Positions 1-5,311 of a DNA stretch of 5,311 nt are shown piece after piece (position 1 is the first letter of the stretch; each line of letters opens with the position of its first letter). Source of the stretch: Fidelibacterota bacterium. GTDB lineage: Bacteria > Fidelibacterota > Marinisomatia > Marinisomatales > UBA1611. The notes under the pieces were generated by a model, which worked only from the letters and a program-made list of their open reading frames with translations, had not been told where the DNA came from and did not search any database. The stretch lies in contig DQOT01000363.1 in NCBI GenBank assembly GCA_015658495.1, forward strand, positions 1-5,311. Direction: 5' to 3'. Position numbers and translations under genes: made by a program.

Positions 1-1468
1 ATTGGAATTGATGAATTCCAGGATTTATGCGTCCATCGTAAATAATTTCAACTAAACGACCCTTAATATCAATAATCTTTATAGACGCTGGATGTAAGGT
101 CTCTGCTTGGATAGTTATGGTCGTGGATGGGTTAAATGGATTCGGGTAAGGTGGAAATAATCTGAATTGATTGGGAATGGATACATCATTATCATCACCG
201 AGTGTACCGTCATAGTTTGTTCCGGGTGTTCCCAGATCCCCATCGCCGTAGGACAGAGTAGCTTGGTGCCAATTTTCACCCATATTATTATCTTCGCTAA
301 AATCATGAATTTCCATGGATGCCCCATTGCCAAAATCCCAGGAATTGGTATAATGAACCTCATCCACAATGGCGCCAGTACCATCCAATAGAATAATTTC
401 GTCTTCGTTGTTTGAAAGCAAAAACCCGCTGTACTCATAATCAGCCATTAAACCACCATTTAATGTAGAATCAGCATTCCGGCCGAAAACAAAATAATCA
501 CCGGGCATCACTGGAATTGACATGGCAACACTCGTAATGGTGTGATTATCGCTCTCGGCATCTTTAATTGACCACCCATCGATATCAATAGTGGAATCTG
601 TGGTGTTATAGATCTCAAACCATTCGCCATAGGTGTCTGACACGGTTGCCGGATTTGGCATGATCTCTGTAATAACAATACCCGATGGACCTGCAGGTGT
701 ATAGAACCAGATCCTTCTTGCAAGTGTTGAGTCTACGACAAAGGGATTTGGCATGTCTTCCTGATACTCTGCAATGGCCCAGGTCCTTTCATACTCCCAA
801 TCATCAACCGGATCATATTGATGCCATTGGTATAATATTTCTTTTTGAATATTCCAGAAATCAACATCCACTGCATCTTGGTACATTGCAAAAAAATAGA
901 ACATTGCTCTAGCAGCATCGCCCTTATGATCATCCCGAGGTTCAAATCGTTCCTCAGTTGGATTAGGCGGGTTATATTTTTCGGCATATTCATCAATAAA
1001 TTCTTCTGGAATAGACCCCTGTGAATAATCATTCCGATACCAGATATCCGTATCTTCATCTGGTATATCTGCATATGGGTCATTCCCTCTTGAAGAATTC
1101 ACATTGGATTTGCAGGGGAAAAGATGATGTATATCACTTTTTTGCGGTTCTTCATCAGCGCCCATACTTTGCGGCCAGGTATGCTCACAGTTAATGCCTT
1201 GTTCCCATGCATTTGTACTTGGATCTTGGGATGTATCAAGTGTGATTGTATAGCCAGAATAAACACAGGAAATTTGGTCGCTTTCATTTAAATCAATCGT
1301 ACCAAACATGACATCTCTTGCAGTGTTATAACCTAAAGTTGTAAATGTCTTATAATTACTAATAACATATCCCAATAAATCTTGTCCCGTAAGGCCCTGG
1401 CCAATGACTTGATTTGGTTGAGAAAAAATTACTTGAAAAAAAATAATGAAATAAAAAATAAGTCTCAT
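1..1468 (-). CDS. Secreted endonuclease I with lamin-tail domain and T9SS sorting domain (3' end outside window)
   Basis: The frame is open from the ATG at 1468 to the window edge, giving 489 codons with no stop. Residues 1-16 form a short hydrophobic signal peptide with only Arg2 as charge (likely cleavage IFS|Q). Residues about 25-255 are an endonuclease I (EndA/Vvn-type, beta-beta-alpha metal) domain, with NCEHTWPQS at 93-101, DIHHLFP at 112-118, NVNSSRGNDPY at 122-132 and GDAARAMFYF at 183-192. By eye, Glu95, His96 and Asn124 match the metal ligand, general base and second metal ligand of Vibrio Vvn. A lamin-tail domain follows (about 263-420: VITEIMPNP, EWFEIYN, GWSIKD, ending GTPGTNYD). 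A type A T9SS C-terminal domain begins near 431 (PYPNPFNP at 440-447); about 30 residues of it should lie beyond the edge. The family is a non-specific DNA/RNA nuclease, here probably extracellular or surface-bound, for nutrient scavenging or biofilm DNA breakdown (inferred). The gene starts directly after the asparaginase stop and has no clear ribosome binding site, so coupled translation is likely. Confidence 0.93.
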   Translation of the reverse strand, partial: MRLIFYFIIFFQVIFSQPNQVIGQGLTGQDLLGYVISNYKTFTTLGYNTARDVMFGTIDLNESDQISCVYSGYTITLDTSQDPSTNAWEQGINCEHTWPQSMGADEEPQKSDIHHLFPCKSNVNSSRGNDPYADIPDEDTDIWYRNDYSQGSIPEEFIDEYAEKYNPPNPTEERFEPRDDHKGDAARAMFYFFAMYQDAVDVDFWNIQKEILYQWHQYDPVDDWEYERTWAIAEYQEDMPNPFVVDSTLARRIWFYTPAGPSGIVITEIMPNPATVSDTYGEWFEIYNTTDSTIDIDGWSIKDAESDNHTITSVAMSIPVMPGDYFVFGRNADSTLNGGLMADYEYSGFLLSNNEDEIILLDGTGAIVDEVHYTNSWDFGNGASMEIHDFSEDNNMGENWHQATLSYGDGDLGTPGTNYDGTLGDDNDVSIPNQFRLFPPYPNPFNPSTTITIQAETLHPASIKIIDIKGRLVEIIYDGRINPGIHQFQ

Positions 1469-2449
1469 CTAGGTTTCTACAATGGCCTCGATCCGGCCGA
1501 TTTTCAGTTGGTTATGGTTTTTTAAAATCTTCGTCCTGAATTTATATAATTTTTGGAGTTCTGCATCAGTTAAAAGTTCCAAATGCTCCAATAATTTCAT
1601 GGTGGCAAGAGGCAGGGCTCGAAAATTACCATCTAATATTTTTAAGGCGATCCCGATGCTGCCGCCATTTGGTTTTTTGAGAGCAACACCGCGGACGGAT
1701 TCACCACCCACTTTTGTAATTCCACGCCCTGCAAGTGCTTCAATAAATAAAGAATCAAAATGATTGGTTCCGCCCACCAAATGAGGGTGAGAGCACATGG
1801 CATCAAAAACCCGGCTTAACTCCGGTGTTTCACCCGCAGCCAGTTTCTGGAAAAGACGGGCAATTGTTTCTAAAGACATGAAGGGAGTGGGCGCTGAACA
1901 ACCATCTGTTTCTGTGGGGATATTCTCCGCTCCGGTCAATTCATTTACAAGATTAAAAATTTCTTTTTGCACCGGATGTTCCTTTTGGATATATCCTTTG
2001 ATGCCTTGCCCTAAATGTTTGGCCAATGCCAGCATGCCAACATGTTTTCCACTGCAATTATTATGAAATGGTTCTGCATTTTTTCCATCTTTGATCATTT
2101 TGCGCTGTGTGATTTTGTCTAAAGGAAAATGGGACCCACATTCCAAATCGGCCCCAGAAAGACCAAGCTTATCCAACATGGATCTTGCTGTTTTTACATG
2201 AATGTCTTCACCCATGTGTGAGGCGCACATGAGTGCAAGTTCCTGGTCAGAAAATTTAGCCGCATCCACGGCACCGGCTTTAACCGCAGCAGCAGCCTGG
2301 AATGGTTTTAATGAGGAGCGGATACAGGTAAGGTAAAAGGGATCACCGGTGGTATAAAAAACGTGTCTCGTTTCATCGACGGCGACGGCAAAAACAACAT
2401 GGATGCTTTCAGTTAGATCACCACGGGTAACTCTGCAGAGGATTGGCAT
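1469..2449 (-). CDS. Class 3 (Rhizobium etli ReAV-type) L-asparaginase, PF06089
   Basis: The 326-residue protein has the usual length of the Asparaginase_II family and should hydrolyse L-asparagine to aspartate and ammonia in the cytoplasm; no signal peptide is present. The N-terminus (ILCRVTRGDLTES) is the family's normal beginning, which supports the ATG at 2449. The key ReAV residues appear in order with nearly constant offset: Arg44, Ser45 and Lys48 in RSSLK (ReAV Arg47/Ser48/Lys51), Ser77 in CASHMGE (Ser80), Cys132, Lys135 and His136 in NNCSGKH (Cys135/Lys138/His139), and Asp182 and Cys184 in TDGCSAPTP (Asp187/Cys189). Cys132, Lys135 and Cys184 would bind zinc as in ReAV. Lys270 is the probable partner of Ser77. 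The enzyme is unrelated to E. coli AnsA/AnsB and to the Ntn-type plant enzyme. It follows a 242-nt spacer, is preceded by an SD-like AAAAAGG, and ends exactly where the nuclease begins. Function is assigned from the family; substrate preference is untested. Confidence 0.93.
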   Translation of the reverse strand: MPILCRVTRGDLTESIHVVFAVAVDETRHVFYTTGDPFYLTCIRSSLKPFQAAAAVKAGAVDAAKFSDQELALMCASHMGEDIHVKTARSMLDKLGLSGADLECGSHFPLDKITQRKMIKDGKNAEPFHNNCSGKHVGMLALAKHLGQGIKGYIQKEHPVQKEIFNLVNELTGAENIPTETDGCSAPTPFMSLETIARLFQKLAAGETPELSRVFDAMCSHPHLVGGTNHFDSLFIEALAGRGITKVGGESVRGVALKKPNGGSIGIALKILDGNFRALPLATMKLLEHLELLTDAELQKLYKFRTKILKNHNQLKIGRIEAIVET

Positions 2450-2453
2450 TAAA

Positions 2454-2460
2454 CCTTTTT
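2454..2460 (-). promoter_or_regulatory. Ribosome binding site of the asparaginase gene
   Basis: On the minus strand, AAAAAGG ends four bases before the ATG at 2449. It is the only start in the window with a recognisable purine-rich Shine-Dalgarno-like element, and it supports the chosen asparaginase start. It is weak (AAGG core) and overlaps the stop codon of the doubtful upstream ORF at 2459-2461. Confidence 0.45.
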
Positions 2461-2641
2461 AATTCACCAACATTGTAATAGTGTGGATTTGATAGAAAAG
2501 AAGTTTTGGAGTAGTACCAAGCATAAAACAGCCTGTCCTGAGTTTTTTGCCGGATAAATATAAAAAACGTAAATCGTGCTCCTTTACATAATTACGTTTT
2601 AAATAATTACTTACCAACATAATTCTCTTATCCTCACTCAT
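2459..2641 (-). CDS. Doubtful 60-residue hypothetical ORF in the spacer before the asparaginase gene
   Basis: The ATG at 2641 opens 60 codons ending TAA, 50 nt after the deacetylase stop and 9 nt before the asparaginase ATG. The N-terminal half is basic and charged (SEDKR, NYLKRNYVKEHD), and the C-terminal third is hydrophobic without a clear transmembrane helix. I recognise no family, there is no Shine-Dalgarno site before the ATG, and an open frame of this size can arise by chance in AT-rich spacer. A perfect inverted repeat lies inside it at 2564-2600. The spacing to both neighbours would suit an operon gene, which is the only positive argument. It could equally be untranslated leader or the remnant of a lost gene. 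Confidence 0.22.
   Translation of the reverse strand: MSEDKRIMLVSNYLKRNYVKEHDLRFLYLSGKKLRTGCFMLGTTPKLLFYQIHTITMLVN
2564..2600. repeat. Perfect 9-bp inverted repeat (AAAACGTAA / TTACGTTTT) with 19-nt loop
   Basis: Arms are at 2564-2572 and 2592-2600, with 2573-2591 between. It sits in the only sizeable intergenic gap. Each arm contains an ACGT core, as many dimeric regulators' half-sites do, and the centre-to-centre distance is 28 bp. As RNA, the stem would be AT-rich. On the minus strand the downstream arm runs into a T-rich stretch (TTTTTTATATTT), so a weak terminator after the deacetylase gene is another reading. The repeat itself is seen directly; its function is not known. Confidence 0.4.
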
Positions 2642-2691
2642 TTCTGTACTTGGGATAAATATTTTCTTTCTGATGAATAATCCAGGTTAAT

Positions 2692-3549
2692 TCAATGAAG
2701 CATTTTAGAGACGAATTCAAATTTAAATCCTTTTTTCTGCAGTTCCGGTATATGTTTCTGTAATATTTTCAGGGTTTTTAGTTTCACATGCCCGATCCCA
2801 ACAGCAGTACCCAACTCTTCTGATTTTTGAACCAATTCAATAAGTTGTGCATGGATTTTTCCTTCATTATCTTCATTATCTAAAAAGACATTTCGCCTGG
2901 TTGTGGGGACGCCATATGCTACCATGGTGGATTCCGCTACTGTTTCCACCGTTGTGCGACTATCTACAAAAAATAAATCCCTTTTTTTCAGCACTCTCGC
3001 CACGTTGGACATGACATGCTGATCGGCGGAGGCTTTTGACCCTTGATGATTATTCATCCCAATGGCAGTTGGAATTTGATTAAAGGCTGTCTGCACTCGT
3101 TCTTGAATGGTTTTGCTATCCATGGAAACGGATAACACGAAACTCTCTTCACCGCCCTTATTGGCAAGATTTTCAAATGGCATATGCACAATGACTTCAT
3201 ATCCCCTATTCACAGCTTTTTCTCCAAAAGATCTGCTGTATTCATGACCGGGGATGACCGCATAGGTCAAGTGCACATCCAAATTCAGGAATCCATCGGA
3301 AACTTCATCATTCCGGTACCCGAAATCATCAATGATGATACCTATAGTTCCTCTCAAAGTGGGTGGGGGTATTTCCGGAGATAGTTTATGGGCTTTTTCT
3401 TCTTTTTTTAATTCAATCTTTTCTACAACGATTTCCCGTTTCTCTAATTTTGAAACGCGATCATCCATTCTTTTCAGGAAGATGAGCAGGACAACAATGA
3501 TGCCAATAAGAATGTAATTGACAGATATGCGGGATTTCTTTTTCTTCAT
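2692..3549 (-). CDS. Divergent polysaccharide deacetylase family protein (YibQ-like, PF04748), membrane anchored
   Basis: The 285-residue protein starts with a basic tip (KKKK), one transmembrane helix at about 12-25, and a charged, Lys/Glu-rich probable coiled linker to about 60. It therefore should be anchored in the inner membrane with its catalytic domain in the periplasm. The domain (about 66-283) has the marks of the family: IIIDDFG at 71-77 (Asp74, Asp75), HMPFE at 122-126, GMNNHQGSKAS at 164-174 (His168), FVDSRTT at 194-200, FLDN at 222-225 and GIGH at 251-254. The family has the NodB-like fold, and its members are presumed deacetylases of envelope polysaccharide, but the true substrate is not established. 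The Pro that commonly follows GH is Val255 here. The ATG overlaps the stop of the PorQ-like gene (ATGA), which fixes the start and implies coupling. Bacterial homologues often sit beside murein hydrolase or envelope genes; here the neighbours are T9SS-type outer-membrane proteins. Confidence 0.9.
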   Translation of the reverse strand: MKKKKSRISVNYILIGIIVVLLIFLKRMDDRVSKLEKREIVVEKIELKKEEKAHKLSPEIPPPTLRGTIGIIIDDFGYRNDEVSDGFLNLDVHLTYAVIPGHEYSRSFGEKAVNRGYEVIVHMPFENLANKGGEESFVLSVSMDSKTIQERVQTAFNQIPTAIGMNNHQGSKASADQHVMSNVARVLKKRDLFFVDSRTTVETVAESTMVAYGVPTTRRNVFLDNEDNEGKIHAQLIELVQKSEELGTAVGIGHVKLKTLKILQKHIPELQKKGFKFEFVSKMLH

Positions 3550-4412
3550 GGAAGTCGGAATTGAAAAGATAATATTTGGGGTATCCCCAAGTTTTGTGAA
3601 CCAAACTGAATGCCATAGGTAATCTGGTATTTCTCGAGATTCAGGCCAAAACCAGCTGAAGATTCAACGACATTTTCTGTGGCAGCAAATCCACCCATGA
3701 GACTGAGCCGAGCCCAACGAAAATGATTCCCAAAATAAAACTTTCCTGTTGACGCTGATTGGTTCCATTCTCCGGAACAATAGAGTGTGTTCTGATAATC
3801 ATTGAATGTGAGTTGCTTGGAAATCCCGCCTATCATTCTTGCAGGAAGTGCAGGTGCTTTTTCGGAAAGCTTTGACATTTTCCCAAGATTTTGTATTGAT
3901 AGACCTAATTTCATCCCTTTAGCCAAATTCCTGGCGTATCCCAAATTTATTCCGAATCCTGAAGATGTTTCCGTGTAGAGTCCCATAAAAATATAAGAAA
4001 AGGAAATACCGTATTTCTGTTTTTCACGCAGAACTGAAAATCCGCCATCCACGGAAACACCATAGGAAGAAAAAGTTGATAATGCCTCGTCCTGTGGCAC
4101 AGCATCCCTGAATTCCAAATCAGATAATCCGGAATATTTCGCATTAAAATGAAATGTTTTTCCTCGGACTAATTGCGTGTATCCCAAGTGGGTCAGGGTA
4201 ACATCCCCAAACCATACACCACGACTTATGGAAAGGTCAGGGTGATTTTGCGGTGCAGAAAAAAGTGCAGGATTAATGGGCGATATGCCACCCATGGTTG
4301 GGTGACTGCCAATACTTAATTCATTCGCATGGGTCGGCAGCACCAGGAATTGTGTTCCCATTCCATATAATGGGACCAGCAGTGTCAGAATTAGTTTAGA
4401 AACGGAATGCAT
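3546..4412 (-). CDS. PorQ-like outer-membrane protein (PorV/PorQ family)
   Basis: I chose the ATG at 4412 (288 residues) over the one at 4460, because it begins directly with a good signal peptide: MHSVSK, a hydrophobic core to about residue 27, and cleavage at THA|NE near residue 30. The upstream ATG would add 16 residues of unlikely, proline-rich sequence and overlap the previous gene by 65 nt. The mature protein has alternating beta-strand pattern throughout, with a family-like N-terminus (PTMGGISPINPALFSAP, then FGDVTLTHLGY and a Gly-rich GTF-like turn region) and repeated strands such as YGISFSYIFMGLY, SGFGINLGYAR and SAGFGLNLEKYQITYGI. This resembles PorQ of the Bacteroidota T9SS, a beta-barrel that in Porphyromonas gingivalis anchors the attachment complex with PorU, PorV and PorZ. 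The fit to PorQ rather than to the wider PorV/PorQ family is by eye. It overlaps the PorV-like gene by 17 nt and the deacetylase gene by 4 nt. Confidence 0.72.
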   Translation of the reverse strand: MHSVSKLILTLLVPLYGMGTQFLVLPTHANELSIGSHPTMGGISPINPALFSAPQNHPDLSISRGVWFGDVTLTHLGYTQLVRGKTFHFNAKYSGLSDLEFRDAVPQDEALSTFSSYGVSVDGGFSVLREKQKYGISFSYIFMGLYTETSSGFGINLGYARNLAKGMKLGLSIQNLGKMSKLSEKAPALPARMIGGISKQLTFNDYQNTLYCSGEWNQSASTGKFYFGNHFRWARLSLMGGFAATENVVESSAGFGLNLEKYQITYGIQFGSQNLGIPQILSFQFRLP

Positions 4413-5311
4413 AGGAAATTGTATGGGCTGTTTGGGCGGTCCAATCCATAGAGAATGCATAATCTATATGAGAATCGTGAGCTTTAAACAAACCATATTC
4501 GTACCCTAGCCCAAACGCAGTCCGTCCGTTTCCATAACCGCCGCGGAAATAGTATTGGTCCAAAAATCCATATTCAACGCCCAAACGAGGCAGTACACTA
4601 ACAAACATTTCATGATCCGTAATCAAGCCAATATCACCTACAACGATCATACCCTTAAAATTGGTCCGGGATCCAATCCTATAGATCGTGGGAAATTCAT
4701 CTTTGTACAGCCGGCCCTCAGCATAGACATCTCCCGTGTCCCACTGATAATTAGAACTGAGATCCTGAACAGTAATTCCCAGTGTATTGAATTTCCCTGC
4801 CTTGACTAAAATCCCAATATCAAAACCAATGCCAGACCCGGTTAATTGGTCTGATTCTGTCATAGGAAGATCATACCGAAGAATCTTCACAGTGGCTCCG
4901 AAGGAAATCCAGGGGAGAACTTTCTGGGCAAAAGTAATCATGATTGCATTTTCACCCGTTTGCATCTTGGTGGATTTCATTCCTGTACTGTAACGTCCTT
5001 GGATATTCGTGACACCGGCATTCACCCATGCTACGCCAACGCCGGCCGTTGGAGGCAAAGGTGTGGAAAAACTTGTAGCAGCCAAGCGGCGATCCAATGA
5101 CAAATTCGTGTATGAGCTTCCCAATTGGCGATTTACTAAAAATGCAGCCCATGCGGGATTATGGAATGTGGCAAAACTTTGGTCCAATTCTGCCGTGAAT
5201 CCACCACCCATGGCCATGGATCGTGCCGTCATGCCCATCCGTAAAAAACCACCTGACTGTTCGCCCCAATCCTGGGCAAATAGGCAGGAAATAAAAGATA
5301 GAATCAATACA
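4396..5311 (-). CDS. PorV-like outer-membrane protein (PorV/PorQ, UPF0164-type), 5' end outside window
   Basis: The frame is open to the right edge, so the TTG at 5307 is not the real start. The visible N-terminus is already the hydrophobic core of a signal peptide (VLILSFISCLFAQ, cleavage near LFA|Q). After it comes the family signature: GGFLRMGMTARSMAMGGGFTAE, followed by NPAW, the form that PorV and UPF0164 proteins share (FLxxGxxARxxxMGGAxxA, NPA). The remainder (GVGVAWVNAG, ISFGATVKIL, GSGIGFDIGIL, TLGITVQDLS, GMIVVGDIGLI, LGVEYGF, YYFRGGYG) is amphipathic beta strand of an FadL-like 14-strand barrel. It ends in an aromatic residue (ISYAFRF), typical of outer-membrane barrels. Length is about 300 residues, near the family's lower range. 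In T9SS bacteria, PorV escorts cargo from the translocon to the attachment complex. Many phyla have several paralogues of unknown role, so PorV-like is the safer name. Only the signal start is missing, perhaps 5-15 residues. Confidence 0.85.
   Translation of the reverse strand, partial: VLILSFISCLFAQDWGEQSGGFLRMGMTARSMAMGGGFTAELDQSFATFHNPAWAAFLVNRQLGSSYTNLSLDRRLAATSFSTPLPPTAGVGVAWVNAGVTNIQGRYSTGMKSTKMQTGENAIMITFAQKVLPWISFGATVKILRYDLPMTESDQLTGSGIGFDIGILVKAGKFNTLGITVQDLSSNYQWDTGDVYAEGRLYKDEFPTIYRIGSRTNFKGMIVVGDIGLITDHEMFVSVLPRLGVEYGFLDQYYFRGGYGNGRTAFGLGYEYGLFKAHDSHIDYAFSMDWTAQTAHTISYAFRF

Noticed and set aside
167..912. Plus- and minus-strand ORFs of 60-120 codons across the nuclease region
   Set aside because: They are other-frame shadows of the 489-codon endonuclease I frame, which carries clear family motifs throughout; their own translations are low-complexity and match no family.
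1482..2066. Plus-strand ORFs opposite the asparaginase gene
   Set aside because: They are antisense to a well-conserved enzyme and have no recognisable domain or start signal.
2472..2477. Possible -10 box TACAAT on the minus strand, 23-28 bases before the asparaginase ATG
   Set aside because: It is one base from TATAAT, but the hexamer 17 bases upstream (CTTTTC) does not look like a -35 box, and the promoter consensus of this organism is unknown, so I do not call a promoter.
2500..2600. Slight resemblance of the small spacer ORF (YLSGKKLRTGCFML) to the RNase P protein RnpA N-terminal region
   Set aside because: The diagnostic RnpA arginine-rich motif and the neighbouring rpmH gene are absent, and the similarity is only a short hydrophobic/basic pattern.
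4413..4460. Longer start for the PorQ-like gene at 4460
   Set aside because: It puts 16 residues with three prolines before a complete signal peptide and overlaps the previous gene by 65 nt; the ATG at 4412 fits export better.
4555..5152. Plus-strand and alternative minus-frame ORFs inside the PorV-like gene
   Set aside because: They overlap a barrel gene with a signature motif and a proper C-terminus; no independent support.
1..5311. tRNA, rRNA, CRISPR array, insertion sequence or phage-like genes
   Set aside because: I looked on both strands and saw no cloverleaf with a T-loop GGTTCGAATCC-like arm, no regularly spaced direct repeats, and no transposase or integrase motifs.

Overview
All supported genes in this window lie on the minus strand. 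In transcription order (right to left) they are an outer-membrane PorV-like protein (5' end cut by the window edge), a PorQ-like protein, a membrane-anchored divergent polysaccharide deacetylase (YibQ/PF04748 family), a short spacer with a doubtful 60-codon ORF, a class 3 (Rhizobium etli type) L-asparaginase, and a secreted endonuclease I with a lamin-tail domain and a C-terminal type IX secretion (T9SS) sorting domain (3' end cut by the window edge). Every long plus-strand ORF is antisense to one of these genes and shows no family features.

Organism: the DNA is moderately AT-rich. It combines PorV/PorQ-family barrels with a cargo protein carrying the sorting motif YPNPFNPST, and it mostly lacks strong Shine-Dalgarno sites. 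This points to the Fibrobacteres-Chlorobi-Bacteroidetes side of the tree. The PNPFNP form of the sorting domain is especially common in Marinimicrobia, Ignavibacteria, Cloacimonadota and similar candidate phyla, so an uncultured marine or sediment member of one of these is my best guess. The exact phylum is inference.

Layout: 4396-5311 PorV-like and 3546-4412 PorQ-like overlap by 17 nt. The PorQ-like gene overlaps the deacetylase (2692-3549) by ATGA, so these three look translationally coupled. The only real gap is 2450-2691, which holds a perfect 9-bp inverted repeat and the doubtful small ORF. After it come the asparaginase (1469-2449) and the endonuclease (1-1468), whose stop and start codons abut with no base between them (TAG then ATG). 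There may be one operon or two; the gap is the natural place for a second promoter.

How the genes may work together: PorV and PorQ in Bacteroidota belong to the cell-surface end of the T9SS, where PorV carries cargo to the attachment complex. The nuclease is a typical T9SS cargo, and the YibQ-type protein is an envelope enzyme. The first four recognisable products other than the asparaginase therefore share an envelope/secretion theme, while the asparaginase is a cytoplasmic nitrogen-metabolism enzyme. I found no clearly unprecedented system. The most interesting points are the tight porV-porQ-deacetylase arrangement, the asparaginase-nuclease fusion of reading units, and the unexplained 2450-2691 spacer.
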